A stretch of 64,000 nt of DNA from Bradyrhizobium sp. CB1717 (GCF_029714325.1 NZ_CP121666.1:3782001-3846000); one strand, 5' to 3'; shown: positions 28,297 to 36,969, counted from the stretch's first letter. Numbers and translations are program-made. Notes: a model not told the origin generated them from the letters alone.

Positions 28297-28962
28297 ATGA
28301 GCACGCTGAAACCGCTCCAGATCGACGTCGTCTCCGACGTGGTGTGTCCCTGGTGCTATATCGGCAAGCACAGGATCGAGAGCGCGCTGGCGCTGGTGCC
28401 CGACGTTCCGGTGAAGCTGAATTTCCGGCCCTTCTTCCTCAATCCCTGGGTGCCGCGCGAGGGCATCAGCCGCGAGGCTTATCTCACCCAGAAGTTCGGC
28501 TCGGTCGAGGCCTATAAGGGCATTGCGGGACGCGTCGTCGCGGCCGCGAGCGAGGAGGGCCTCGTCTATAAGCCCGAGCTGGTCGCGCGTCAGCCCAACA
28601 CGACCGACTGCCATCGCCTGATCCTGTGGGCCGAAGCCATCGGCAAGGCGCCCGAGATGAAGCAGCGCCTGATGGAGCTGTACTTCCGCGACGGCGGCGA
28701 TCTCACCGATGTGAACGTGCTGGTGCAGGCGGCCGCCGACGTCGGCCTCGACGCCGACGACGTGCGCAAGCGCCTTGCCACCGACGAGGACGTCGCACGC
28801 GTTTCGGCGGACGCGCAGGAGGCGGCCGAGAAGGGCATCTCCGGCGTGCCGACCTACGTCTTCGCGCAGAAATACGCGGTCTCCGGCGCGCAGGATCCGA
28901 ACCTGCTCGCCCGCGCCATCCGCCAGGTCTCCGAGGAGATCAACGCACAGGCGGCGGAGTAG
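28297..28962 (+). CDS. DsbA-family (FrnE-like) oxidoreductase
   Basis: The 221-residue protein is a thioredoxin-fold DsbA relative without a signal peptide, so it acts in the cytoplasm. The active-site motif CPWC is in SDVVCPWCYIGKHRIE (near residue 18), and the cis-Pro loop is GISGVPTYVFAQKYAVSGAQ. Both match FrnE-like proteins, which reduce or isomerise disulfides, often under oxidative stress. The start at 28297 follows AAGGAGGCG. It overlaps none of its neighbours and nearly touches the convergent acetyltransferase gene. Confidence 0.92.
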   Translation: MSTLKPLQIDVVSDVVCPWCYIGKHRIESALALVPDVPVKLNFRPFFLNPWVPREGISREAYLTQKFGSVEAYKGIAGRVVAAASEEGLVYKPELVARQPNTTDCHRLILWAEAIGKAPEMKQRLMELYFRDGGDLTDVNVLVQAAADVGLDADDVRKRLATDEDVARVSADAQEAAEKGISGVPTYVFAQKYAVSGAQDPNLLARAIRQVSEEINAQAAE

Positions 28963-28966
28963 CTTC

Positions 28967-30130
28967 TTATTTTCGAAGCAGGCGGACCACGCGTCGCGCG
29001 GCATCGTGCGCGGCGTTGAGGCCGATCAGTGCTGCGTGAACCAGTGCCACGATTGGATCGTGCCGCCGTAGCGGGATCAGCACGTCGCCGATCACGAAGC
29101 GTCCGCGCCAGATCGGGTTGATCATGGGATGGTCGGCGCTCGCCGTGGAATCCGCGCTGGCGATGGCGGGATCGGCGCAGAGATGGCGGGTGAGGTCGAG
29201 CGTGAGCTGCATGCCCGGCGAATATTTTGCAAAGCGTTCGTCGATGCCGAGCTTGAAGAAGAAGGCGCGGTCCTGATGCCGCAGCACGATGCCGGCGGCG
29301 ATCGGATTCGTGCCGGCACGAAGCGTGACGATCTCGCACTGCGCGGTCTCCGCCAGTGCCGGTACGGCGCGGCGGATGAAGGTCGCATCGCCCGCATGCT
29401 GGATCAGCGCGGTGCCGCGCTTGCCTTTCCAGCCGCTGGCTTCGAGCTGCAAAAATGCTTCGAGCGCCGGCCCGATCTGGTCGGGACTGCGTGCAACCTC
29501 GAACACGACGGAGCCGTGCTCTTCCAGACGATGGCGCTGGCGGCGCAGCTCCTTGAGCTTTTTGGCGCCAAGCGCGCCGCGCAAGAGCGTTTCGCCATCC
29601 TGTGTCGCGTCGAGGCTGGCGCGGATGTAGGAGCTGAGGATTCTTGGCTTCAGGCCGTCGCGGCTCAGGACCTGATCGAGCGATGCCATCGCCGCGCCGT
29701 CGAGCGCGACGTCGGTCAGCACGAGCGCATGGGCGCCGGCCTCGCGTGCCTGCTGCAACAGACGCGTGGCCACCTCGATCGGCGCATGGCGGTCGATCAG
29801 CGGGCTGCACAGCGTGCCATAGGGATGTGCGCTCACCAGCGCGGGCAGGGGAATCTTCCAGGCGCGCCAGAGCGAGATCACCGGCAGTAGCCCGATCAGC
29901 CGGGGCGCGTCGAACGCGGCTAGCGCCGCGGCGTCCGTGCGGCCGCGCGCGGTGGCACTGACGGCCAGCTCCCAGGCGGGCAGGTAATATCCGTTCGGCT
30001 CGATCGCGCGCTGTGCGAGCGCGCGCCATTGGCCGGTGTCGATCGCCGCAAGCGGGACGCGCGCGCGCGCTGTCGCGACATCCCTTGCCGATGCCGAATT
30101 GATCGCAGCCTGATGCGCGATGTCGACCAC
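28967..30130 (-). CDS. GNAT-type acetyltransferase (CelD/BcsL-like)
   Basis: The 387-residue protein resembles the double-GNAT family linked to exopolysaccharide or cellulose biosynthesis. Its C-terminal half contains LRRQRHRLEEHGSVVFE, LQLEASGWKGKRGTAL and CEIVTLRAGTNPIAAGIVLR followed by FFFKLGIDERFAKYSPG, the acyl-CoA-binding pattern of this group. There is no signal or membrane segment. Its start is divergent from the YeeE/YedE pair across 183 bases. The acceptor is unknown. Confidence 0.78.
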   Translation of the reverse strand: MVDIAHQAAINSASARDVATARARVPLAAIDTGQWRALAQRAIEPNGYYLPAWELAVSATARGRTDAAALAAFDAPRLIGLLPVISLWRAWKIPLPALVSAHPYGTLCSPLIDRHAPIEVATRLLQQAREAGAHALVLTDVALDGAAMASLDQVLSRDGLKPRILSSYIRASLDATQDGETLLRGALGAKKLKELRRQRHRLEEHGSVVFEVARSPDQIGPALEAFLQLEASGWKGKRGTALIQHAGDATFIRRAVPALAETAQCEIVTLRAGTNPIAAGIVLRHQDRAFFFKLGIDERFAKYSPGMQLTLDLTRHLCADPAIASADSTASADHPMINPIWRGRFVIGDVLIPLRRHDPIVALVHAALIGLNAAHDAARRVVRLLRK

Positions 30131-30313
30131 GTCCCGTCGTCCCCGTTCACGCGAGCTGAGCCCGTGTTACGGGTCATGCTTAGCGCAAAGATTGGAAAAT
30201 ACCGTTGGGACGCCGCTTCAATTCGAGTGGTAATATTAACGTCTCGTTGAGCATCGGAGCGTCGATTGTAGGGATGGATGCGATAGGATTGCTCCCCGAA
30301 CTGGAGGATCACA

Positions 30314-30742
30314 ATGATCGTGACACCTTTCACACCAATGGCCTCGCTCCTGGGCGGAGCACTGATTGGCCTCGCGGCCGTCCTGCTGATGTGGGCGACG
30401 GGGCGGATTGCCGGCGTCAGCGGCATCGCGGCGCGGCTGTTTCCGCCCTACGAGGACCGCGAATTCGCCGGGCGCCTTGCCTTTGTCGCCGGTCTCGTCG
30501 CCGCGCCCGTGCTGGTGCTGCTCGTCACCGGAGACCTGCCGGTGCAGACGATCGCGGCAGGGCCGGCGGTCCTGATCGTCGGCGGATTGCTCACGGGTTT
30601 CGGTTCGGTGTGGGGCAGTGGCTGCACCTCCGGCCATGGTGTCTGCGGCTTGTCGCGGCTGTCGGTGCGCTCGCTGGTCGCGACCATGACCTTCATGGCC
30701 GCCGGCATGGCGACCGTCTTCGTGATGCGGCACTGGAGTTGA
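30314..30742 (+). CDS. YeeE/YedE-family transporter, first half
   Basis: Membrane protein of 142 residues with four helices. The signature GFGSVWGSGCTSGHGVCGLSRLS contains the paired Cys residues used by YeeE-type channels, which import thiosulfate or related sulfur compounds. The second gene begins 6 bases after its stop, and the two together correspond to one full-length YeeE. An AGGATCACA ribosome site precedes the ATG. Confidence 0.9.
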   Translation: MIVTPFTPMASLLGGALIGLAAVLLMWATGRIAGVSGIAARLFPPYEDREFAGRLAFVAGLVAAPVLVLLVTGDLPVQTIAAGPAVLIVGGLLTGFGSVWGSGCTSGHGVCGLSRLSVRSLVATMTFMAAGMATVFVMRHWS

Positions 30743-30747
30743 TTGCA

Positions 30748-31215
30748 ATGGCAATTCTCGTTCAATTCGCGATCGGCCTGATCTTCGGCATCGGCCTCAT
30801 CGTCTCCGGCATGTCGAACCCGGCCAAGGTGCTGAACTTCCTCGACATCGGCGGCATTCCGGCAGGGACATGGGATGCGAGCCTCGCCTTCGTGATGGCG
30901 GGCGCGGTGGCCGTGACCTTCATCGGCTTCAGCCGCGTCCTCAAGCTCGCGCGTCCGTTCTTCGCCGATCGGTTTTATCTGCCGACACGACGAGACATCG
31001 ATCCCAGGATCGTCGCAGGTCCCGCGATCTTCGGTATCGGCTGGGGACTGGCGGGCTTCTGCCCGGGGCCGGCGCTGACCGCGCTCGGATTCGGCTCGGT
31101 CTCCGCCGTCATCTTCGTTGCGGCGATGTGCGCCGGCATGGTGCTCGCCCGCTTCATCGCTCACCTGCCGTCATTGACGCGCTTCGTCACGCCGGCCGAT
31201 CCGCTCGAAACCTGA
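30748..31215 (+). CDS. YeeE/YedE-family transporter, second half
   Basis: The 155-residue membrane protein matches the companion half (DUF6691-type). It has GLIVSGMSNPAKVLNFLDI near the N-terminus and GWGLAGFCPGPALTALGFG, with the conserved Cys, in the middle, plus four or five helices. It starts 6 bases after the first half, so both are translated from one message and should assemble into one channel. The in-frame opening back to 30205 is not coding. Confidence 0.9.
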   Translation: MAILVQFAIGLIFGIGLIVSGMSNPAKVLNFLDIGGIPAGTWDASLAFVMAGAVAVTFIGFSRVLKLARPFFADRFYLPTRRDIDPRIVAGPAIFGIGWGLAGFCPGPALTALGFGSVSAVIFVAAMCAGMVLARFIAHLPSLTRFVTPADPLET

Positions 31216-31281
31216 AGTCACGATGCAGAGTAAGCAGCAGCAATCCGTCGCCGCCTGATTCCGTTCATTCGGCATGCGAAA

Positions 31282-31313
31282 GCGGACCGGGCGAGCTGTC
31301 TCGTCCCGGTCCG
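31282..31313 (-). terminator. Hairpin terminator after the secreted protein gene at 31333
   Basis: On the minus strand, GCGGACCGGG and CCCGGTCCGC form a 10-pair stem followed by TTTCG. It lies about 20 bases past the stop of the minus-strand gene and 67 bases past the stop of the YeeE pair, so it may serve both. Confidence 0.6.
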
Positions 31314-31332
31314 CCCGTCAAGCCTTCGTCGA

Positions 31333-31668
31333 TCACCAGCGGTCGTCGCCGACGCCCACACCGACGCTGACGCCAGGTGTGCGAATGCCGACGCCGGCGC
31401 GCGGGCCGTCATCCCAGTCGCGGTGATACGTCCGGCGCTCGTAGTAGCGCTCGCGCGGCATGTAGTTGTAGGAATCGCGCACGATGACACGCGAACCGCC
31501 GCGCGTGCGATAGCACCGGCCGGCGTCGTCGCAGACAAGTCGCACCTGCTGGACGAGTTCCGGATTGGTGTATTCGCTGCTCGTGTAGATATCCGAAGCC
31601 TTCACGCCCGATGCGGCTGCCAAAGCACCAACGCCCGCCAATAGCGCAATAGTCAACGTCCTCATCAT
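31333..31668 (-). CDS. Secreted small protein (111 aa)
   Basis: From the ATG at 31668 (a second ATG at 31665; GGAGGAGG is upstream) there is a signal peptide, LTIALLAGVGALAAASGVKA. The mature part contains EYTNPELVQQVRLVCDDAGRCYRTRGGSR with two Cys, then an Arg/Tyr-rich stretch and a Gly/Val tail. It is probably periplasmic or exposed. No family recognised. Confidence 0.68.
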   Translation of the reverse strand: MMRTLTIALLAGVGALAAASGVKASDIYTSSEYTNPELVQQVRLVCDDAGRCYRTRGGSRVIVRDSYNYMPRERYYERRTYHRDWDDGPRAGVGIRTPGVSVGVGVGDDRW

Positions 31669-31779
31669 GTCCTCCTCCGAAACTGCCCTCGGCGGTAACA
31701 AGAAGGGGAGGCGGTGATCGTTCCCGCTCGCAATGCTGGTTTTTCCCGGAACCGCACCTTCGTTAACGGCGGTTTGTTC

Positions 31780-32184
31780 CTAGATCGGCTCGTAAGTCTC
31801 GGTCCCGCAAATGTCGTCGGCTTCGGCGCGCCGGCGATCGATGACCTTTCCGCCATTGATGGTCACGACGTAGGTCTGTGCGCCGAGCGGGGTGCCGGTT
31901 GCGGAGGTGAGCTGCGCGCGGACGCAGGCGGTCCAGCCCGGTCCACGCGCCTCGTGATGGGGCGGGGCGACATGAATCTCACGTGGATAGGACGTGGCGA
32001 GAAACACCACGTCGATTTGCTCCCGCACCACGCGCTTGATGTCCGGGGGCGGCTCCGGCGGAGGCTGCTCGGCTTCCTTGATGCGCATGAACTCGGGCAC
32101 CGGCGCCCGGCTGTCGGCAAAGCCGCAAGCACCGAGCGCGAGCGCGCCGGCCAGCAGCGCCGCATTGGCAATGATCCGCAACAT
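31780..32184 (-). CDS. Putative lipoprotein (134 aa)
   Basis: From the ATG at 32184 the sequence MLRIIANAALLAGALALGAC ends in a lipobox (LGAC, Cys20), so the mature protein should be lipid-anchored. A Pro-rich linker (EQPPPEPPPDIKRV) follows, then a compact domain with VVFLATSYPREIHV, WTACVRAQLTSATG and TYVVTINGGKVIDRR. No family recognised. It is divergent from the small secreted protein at 32337. Confidence 0.72.
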   Translation of the reverse strand: MLRIIANAALLAGALALGACGFADSRAPVPEFMRIKEAEQPPPEPPPDIKRVVREQIDVVFLATSYPREIHVAPPHHEARGPGWTACVRAQLTSATGTPLGAQTYVVTINGGKVIDRRRAEADDICGTETYEPI

Positions 32185-32336
32185 CCGTGAAAGTCCCCTG
32201 CGGGCCAACAGATAGGCACGAATGCGATCCGGCGAAGTCCGCCCCGATCAAAATTTGCTGAAGGCGCGGAACCCGCGGCATTTGCTATTACGGGATTGCA
32301 GGCTAGTTTGTACCCCACGCGAGGGGGATTGCATCA

Positions 32337-32561
32337 ATGAAGATTTTGGTCATAGCGGCTGCGGTGCTGGCATTGGCGTGCGGCTCGGCCGAGGCGCAGG
32401 GGCGGCGCCAGCCCAATGACGGCCCCAAGCCGGCGGACAACAAGCCGAAGGTCGACGAGAAAGCCTACAAGGCCGCGCTCGAGCGCATTCCCGAGCCGAA
32501 GGAAAAGTACGATCCGTGGGGCGGGGCCCGTCCGAGCGAACCCGCCAAGAAGCCGAAATAG
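32337..32561 (+). CDS. Small secreted protein with Y-K-x(4)-I-P / DPWGG motif (74 aa)
   Basis: A signal peptide (ILVIAAAVLALACGSAEA, cleavage near residue 20) is followed by a Pro/Lys-rich segment and the motif KAYKAALERIPEPKEKYDPWGG. The protein at 36300 shares this ending (KAYKETLKKIP, then NDPWGG), so the two are paralogues. It lies directly upstream of the PQQ dehydrogenase, 14 bases before its TTG start, so an operon is likely. Function unknown. Confidence 0.75.
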   Translation: MKILVIAAAVLALACGSAEAQGRRQPNDGPKPADNKPKVDEKAYKAALERIPEPKEKYDPWGGARPSEPAKKPK

Positions 32562-32575
32562 GGGGAGGCGGGCGT

Positions 32576-34735
32576 TTGCGGACCCGCCTGCGAATTCCGC
32601 CAGCGCTCGTTGCGCTCTTGCTGCTTGCGATGCCCCCCTGCGCCGCCTGGGAAAGCTGGGGCGGCGATCCCGGCGGCTCGCGCTTCTCGCCCTTGCGAGA
32701 GATCACGCCCGACAATGTCGGCCAACTCGTTCGCGCCTTCGAATATCACACCGGCGATCTCACTGCGCGCCCACCCGAAGTGATGCGGCGAACCAAATTC
32801 CAGGCGACGCCACTGCTCGTCGAGGACAGTCTGATCTTCTGCTCGCCCTTCAACGAGGTGATCGCGCTCGATCCCGGCACCGGCGTGCAGAAATGGCGCT
32901 TCGATCCAAAAATCGCAACCAATCAGCGTCCCGCCAATCGCTATGTCTGCCGCGGCGTCACGTACTGGGTCGATGACCACGCGCCCGCGAATGCCGTTTG
33001 CCGATCGCGGATCTTCATGGGCACGAACGACGTCCGCCTGATTGCGCTCGATGCGAGGACCGGCATTCCCTGTGCCGGTTTCGGCAAGGGCGGCGAGATC
33101 AAGCTCGAGATCGGCATGCGGCTGGAATGGCCCGGCGAATTCCAGATCACCTCGCCACCGGCGGTCGGGCGCGGCGTCGTCGTGGTCGGCTCCTCGATCG
33201 GCGACAACAGCCGCGTCGATGCGCCGAGCGGCATGGTGCGCGCATTCGATGCGCGTAGCGGCGAGCCGCGCTGGACCTTCGAGCCGCTCAAGCGCGACGG
33301 CATCGAGGCCGGCCACGCCAATGTCTGGGCACCGATGTCGGTCGACGAGACGCGCGGGCTCGTGTTCTTGCCCACGACCTCGCCGTCGCCGGACTTTTGG
33401 GGCGGCAAACGACCGGGCAACAACGAGCATGCCAATTCGGTGGTCGCGCTGCGCATCGAAACCGGTGAACTCGTATGGGCCTTCCAGACCGTGCATCACG
33501 ACGTCTGGGACTACGATCTGCCGGCGCAGCCGACGCTGACGCGTCTCGACACGGGCGACGGGCAGCGCGACGTCGTGATCCAGCCGACCAAGCAGGGTTT
33601 TGTCTTCGTGCTCGACCGTGACACCGGCAAGCCGGTGTGGCCGGTCGAGGAGCGCGCGGTGCCGCAAGGTGGCGCGGAAGGCGAGAAGCTGTCGCCGACG
33701 CAGCCGTTTCCGACCCACGTGCGGGCATTGACGTCACAGACGATCTCGACCGATGACGTGCTCTCGTTATTGCCCGGCTTGATGCGCTCGTCGTGCGAGC
33801 GGCAGTTCGCAGCGGCGCGCAACGAGGGACTGTTCACGCCGCCGTCAGTGCAGGGCACATTGGAGTTTCCCTTCACCGGCGGCGGGGTCAACTGGGGCAG
33901 CGCGGCCTACGATCCGGTCCACCAGATCCTCTACGCCAACACCAGCCGTGCCGTTCATCTCATCAAGCTGATCCCGCGCGCGGAAGCCGCCGGCTTCAAT
34001 CCGCCGCCCGGTCATGATTTCGGCCGGCAGCGCGGCGCGCCGTTCGCGATGTCGCGCGCGATGGTGACGTCGCCGCTCGGCTTCCTCTGCAACAAGCCGC
34101 CCTGGGGCGAGATGGTTGCGGTCGATCTGAAGGCGGGCAGGATTCTCTGGCGTTCGACGGTCGGCACCACCGAGGATCTGGCGCCGCTCGGCGTGCCACT
34201 GCCCTGGGGCGCGCCGCTCCTCAACGGACTCGCGGTCACCGCTGGCGGTCTCGTTTTCACCGGCGCGATGGATGCTTACTTGCGGGCCTTCGATGCGCGC
34301 AGTGGCAGGGAGCTGTGGCAGGGGCGGCTGCCGGTGCCGGGCGTCGCCAATCCCATGACCTATCTCTGGAAGGGCGAGCAATATGTCGCGATCGGCGCCG
34401 GCGGCCATTCCGAAGCCGGCACATCGATCGGCGACAGCGTCGTTGCGTTCCGCCTGGCGCGGCCGGGCGAGGCGCCTTCGCTCTGGTCGCGCACGATCGA
34501 TCGTCCGGGCGGACGATTTCTTGCGGCGACGTCGGCGATCACGCTCGCGATCATCACGCTCGTGATCGTCGGACTGCGCTGGCGTCGCCGCAGGCAATAT
34601 CGTGTTGTGCATGTGATGCGAACGCTCGTTCACATCGCGAGTGCTATTGCACGAAAGCGAGGCCGATGCGTTTGTCGCTGCGCCACACGGGGCGGCAATT
34701 CCGCACGAAATTGTCGCGCGCGATCGAGAGTGTGA
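32576..34735 (+). CDS. PQQ-dependent dehydrogenase with C-terminal membrane anchor
   Basis: Quinoprotein of the glucose/quinate/shikimate dehydrogenase type that oxidises a sugar, alcohol or cyclitol in the periplasm. The TTG start at 32576 follows GGGGGAGG and gives a signal peptide (PALVALLLLAMPPCAA). The propeller begins WESWGGDPGGSRFSPLREIT and contains typical blade motifs such as GHANVWAPMSVDETRGLVF, VHHDVWDYDLPAQPTL and GGLVFTGAMDAYLRAFDA. The N-terminal transmembrane part of membrane glucose dehydrogenase is absent. Instead a C-terminal helix (SAITLAIITLVIVGL) is present, followed by an Arg/Cys-rich tail of about 50 residues antisense to the PilZ gene, which may be spurious. Confidence 0.85.
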   Translation: MRTRLRIPPALVALLLLAMPPCAAWESWGGDPGGSRFSPLREITPDNVGQLVRAFEYHTGDLTARPPEVMRRTKFQATPLLVEDSLIFCSPFNEVIALDPGTGVQKWRFDPKIATNQRPANRYVCRGVTYWVDDHAPANAVCRSRIFMGTNDVRLIALDARTGIPCAGFGKGGEIKLEIGMRLEWPGEFQITSPPAVGRGVVVVGSSIGDNSRVDAPSGMVRAFDARSGEPRWTFEPLKRDGIEAGHANVWAPMSVDETRGLVFLPTTSPSPDFWGGKRPGNNEHANSVVALRIETGELVWAFQTVHHDVWDYDLPAQPTLTRLDTGDGQRDVVIQPTKQGFVFVLDRDTGKPVWPVEERAVPQGGAEGEKLSPTQPFPTHVRALTSQTISTDDVLSLLPGLMRSSCERQFAAARNEGLFTPPSVQGTLEFPFTGGGVNWGSAAYDPVHQILYANTSRAVHLIKLIPRAEAAGFNPPPGHDFGRQRGAPFAMSRAMVTSPLGFLCNKPPWGEMVAVDLKAGRILWRSTVGTTEDLAPLGVPLPWGAPLLNGLAVTAGGLVFTGAMDAYLRAFDARSGRELWQGRLPVPGVANPMTYLWKGEQYVAIGAGGHSEAGTSIGDSVVAFRLARPGEAPSLWSRTIDRPGGRFLAATSAITLAIITLVIVGLRWRRRRQYRVVHVMRTLVHIASAIARKRGRCVCRCATRGGNSARNCRARSRV

Positions 34736-34886
34736 ACGATTGCGGCAATGTGACGGGGCTCTCGAGCTCGATCGCCGCGCCGCCTGCCGACATGTTTCGC
34801 ACAGTGCACCCGATGCCGCCGTCTTCGAAGGTGATCGTTCCACCCTTGAAAACACGGTGACGCTGTGCTGCGCGCTTCTCGATCAT
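34644..34886 (-). CDS. PilZ-domain protein (80 aa)
   Basis: A single PilZ domain, which binds cyclic di-GMP. Binding residues are seen as RAAQRHRVFKG (Arg-x3-Arg type) near the N-terminus and NMSAGGAAIE (the D/N-x-S-x-x-G motif). The start at 34886 (MIEKRAAQRHR) gives the usual minimal length. It may act as a stand-alone adaptor for the signal made by enzymes like the diguanylate cyclase at 62315. Its end overlaps the 3' end of the PQQ dehydrogenase reading frame by 92 bases. Confidence 0.88.
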   Translation of the reverse strand: MIEKRAAQRHRVFKGGTITFEDGGIGCTVRNMSAGGAAIELESPVTLPQSFTLSIARDNFVRNCRPVWRSDKRIGLAFVQ

Positions 34887-35070
34887 CGGCGTTAATCCAT
34901 CGTGACGATTGTGAAATAGTGCATAGAAATTACGTTGAAATGAACTCAATACTGGCGCTACTTGCATGGCGCTTCAGACTTCGTTTACGACGTTGAAGCG
35001 GTGCGTCATGTCCCGCCGACTTTCCTCACGATCCTTTCCTTTATGGCGTTACGCGCCGATGGAGATACTG

Positions 35071-35364
35071 ATGAAGACCACGCTTTCGCTTCTGTTCGCC
35101 GCAGCGCTCTCGCTGACGTCGATGCCCGCCCACGCCGTCAAGTGGGACCTCTCGACCATGACCTGCAAGCAATTCCTCGATAGCGGCGAAGACAACATCG
35201 CGGTCGTGCTGACCTGGATGGACGGCTGGTACAAGGGCGACGAAGACAACGCGATCATCGACACCGAGGTGTTCATCGAGAACGCCAAGAAGTTCGGTGC
35301 CTATTGCGGAAAGAACCCGACCGTCAGCGTCGTCACTGCGGCCGACGAGATCCTCGGCAAGTAA
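35071..35364 (+). CDS. HdeA/HdeB-family periplasmic chaperone-like protein
   Basis: The 97-residue product has a signal peptide (LSLLFAAALSLTSMPAHA, cleavage near residue 22). The mature domain is WDLSTMTCKQFLDSGEDN...GYCG-like, with two Cys residues (in MTCKQF and AYCGKN) placed as in HdeA, where they form the single disulfide of this acid-stress chaperone. The start at 35071 is chosen because the signal peptide begins there. A strong terminator follows. Confidence 0.88.
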   Translation: MKTTLSLLFAAALSLTSMPAHAVKWDLSTMTCKQFLDSGEDNIAVVLTWMDGWYKGDEDNAIIDTEVFIENAKKFGAYCGKNPTVSVVTAADEILGK

Positions 35365-35427
35365 TTATTGAAGCGTGCCGACCGAGACATGATCGCAATC
35401 GTGCCTCGGTCTGGTTTCGACGTCATC

Positions 35428-35469
35428 GAGAGCCGCGCTGCGCCTTGCGCTCACGCGGCTCTCATTTTT
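35428..35469 (+). terminator. Intrinsic terminator after the HdeA-like gene
   Basis: GAGAGCCGCG and CGCGGCTCTC form a 10-pair stem around a 16-base loop that can pair further, followed by ATTTTTC. Confidence 0.85.
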
Positions 35470-35479
35470 CGGATGAGGC

Positions 35480-35944
35480 TCAGCCCGGCAACATCGCGAA
35501 CGCGCTCGACACCATCGCCACCGGCTTGTTGTCGACGGCGGAGAGCAGGGTGACGCGGCCGAAGCTCATGGTGCGTCCGAGCCGCACGACGCGCGCATCC
35601 GCCAGCACGTCCGAGGAGGAGGCCGCGCGCATGAAATGCGTGGTCTGGTCGACCGTGGTCATCGGACGGTAGCCGCGATTGGCGGCAAGGATGGCGATCA
35701 CCATCGCGGTGTCGGCGAGGGCCATCAGCGCCTGGCCGCATACCACTCCGCCGCTCCGGCAGAGCCGCTCCGAAAACGCCATGCGCAGCAGCGCACCCGG
35801 CTGCCAGTCGGGCTCATCCGGCGGCGGCACGTGCTCGATGCGCTCGACCGAGAGGTTGAGATCCTGGACCCAGGGCGCAAAGACCTCGCCGAGGATGCGT
35901 CGGGCATCATTGATGCCGAACTCGGCTTCTGGCTGCGATGGCAT
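35480..35944 (-). CDS. PaaI-type hotdog thioesterase
   Basis: The product of about 154 residues has the single hotdog fold with the PaaI-like motif GGVVCGQALMALADTAMVIA (the helix with the catalytic acidic residue), then YRPMTTVDQTTHFMRAA and RVVRLGRTMSFGRVTLLS. It probably hydrolyses aryl or acyl-CoA. I chose the ATG at 35944, with GGAGG about 10 bases upstream; an ATG at 35962 is also possible. It converges on the HdeA-like gene. Confidence 0.85.
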   Translation of the reverse strand: MPSQPEAEFGINDARRILGEVFAPWVQDLNLSVERIEHVPPPDEPDWQPGALLRMAFSERLCRSGGVVCGQALMALADTAMVIAILAANRGYRPMTTVDQTTHFMRAASSSDVLADARVVRLGRTMSFGRVTLLSAVDNKPVAMVSSAFAMLPG

Positions 35945-36090
35945 TGCTGTGGTTTCCTCCATGGTTGCCGGATGTTTCGGCCATTCTGCCCGCATCGGCG
36001 CGGCAAAGTCACCCGGCCGTGCCGGTCCTGTCGGCTTGAAAATGCCCGACTTGGCCCGATATGATGCCGTGGTTGGGTAACGGGTGGGCG

Positions 36091-36213
36091 ATGTTGCGTC
36101 GGTATGTCCTCGTCTTTTGTCTGGTTGCGCTCGGTCTTGCGCTGAACGGGTGCACAAAGTGCGGCCCGATCTGGGACGACTGGCTGCACGCGCCGAAATC
36201 GTGCCGATCGTAG
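36091..36213 (+). CDS. Small lipoprotein (40 aa)
   Basis: ATG to TAG encodes MLRRYVLVFCLVALGLALNG followed by CTKCGPIWDDWLHAPKSCRS. The lipobox (LNGC, Cys21) is preceded by a typical signal peptide, and the mature part has two further Cys and paired Trp residues. Its size and pattern resemble small entericidin-like or orphan lipoproteins of this bacterial group. It is divergent from the PaaI gene. Confidence 0.62.
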   Translation: MLRRYVLVFCLVALGLALNGCTKCGPIWDDWLHAPKSCRS

Positions 36214-36299
36214 CGGTCCCTGCGGCCCTCCCAGCGGCCGCGCTGGGATGACAAGGCACGGCGAGCCGGGCCTCCATGAAATGATCTGAGGAGTCAAAG

Positions 36300-36593
36300 A
36301 TGAAGCTTTTCCGTTTGGCCGCGGTGCTGGCCGTGCTGGCGGGACCGGCCTATGCGCAAATGCCCAATCTCAATTTGCTGCAGGACGGCCCGGGCAAGAC
36401 CCCGGAGGAGAAGGCTGCGGAAGCCGAGCGTGACAAAGCCTACAAGGAAACGCTGAAGAAGATTCCGGACGCCAAGGCGTCCAACGATCCCTGGGGCGGC
36501 ATGCGCTCCGATCCGCCGAAGCAGCCGGCGGCGCCGAAGGCGGCCGCCACCAGCGCTCCGAAGAAGAGCAAGACCGGCACAGCCGCGAACTGA
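36300..36593 (+). CDS. Small secreted protein with Y-K-x(4)-I-P / DPWGG motif (97 aa)
   Basis: A paralogue of the 74-aa protein at 32337. It has a signal peptide (LAAVLAVLAGPAYA, cleavage near residue 20), a charged helix (KTPEEKAAEAERDKAYKETL), the motif KKIPDAKASNDPWGGMR and a Pro/Ala/Lys-rich tail. It is well expressed in principle (GAGGAG upstream). Function unknown; the exact recurrence of the motif suggests a short binding element. Confidence 0.75.
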   Translation: MKLFRLAAVLAVLAGPAYAQMPNLNLLQDGPGKTPEEKAAEAERDKAYKETLKKIPDAKASNDPWGGMRSDPPKQPAAPKAAATSAPKKSKTGTAAN

Positions 36594-36693
36594 GCCTTTG
36601 GCCGGGGGCGGCAGGCGCCCTCCGGCCGGGACTCCTCCTTGCCCGGCCACTCCCTACATTGAGCGCAGGTATTGCGTAGAGGAGGGCACGATC

Positions 36694-36951
36694 ATGGCCG
36701 ATCGTCCGCGGGATCTCGCCGAGCGCATGGCGCGCCGGCGCAACACCGGCGGCAATAAGCCGGGCGAACGCTCCGGTGACGGCTATCTGCGCGAGACTTT
36801 CACGCTGCCGCGTGCGGCGGCGCGGGCGAGGGCGGAGGCCTTCTTCGCCCGCTATCCCAAGGCCGGCTATATGAGCGCGGTCGAGACATGGCGCGAACTG
36901 CCCGGCGGCGACATCGAATTCACCATGCGGCGGCTGCCCAGCGCCGATTGA
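36694..36951 (+). CDS. Small hypothetical protein (85 aa)
   Basis: The ATG at 36694 follows GAGGAGGG. The protein has a basic N-terminus (LAERMARRRNTGGNKPG), then a folded part with REAAARARAEAFFARYPKAGY-like helix and VETWRELPGGDIEFTMRRL. It is probably a cytoplasmic alpha/beta protein. No family recognised. Confidence 0.62.
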   Translation: MADRPRDLAERMARRRNTGGNKPGERSGDGYLRETFTLPRAAARARAEAFFARYPKAGYMSAVETWRELPGGDIEFTMRRLPSAD

Positions 36952-36969
36952 GGGACCACGCCCTCGCGC

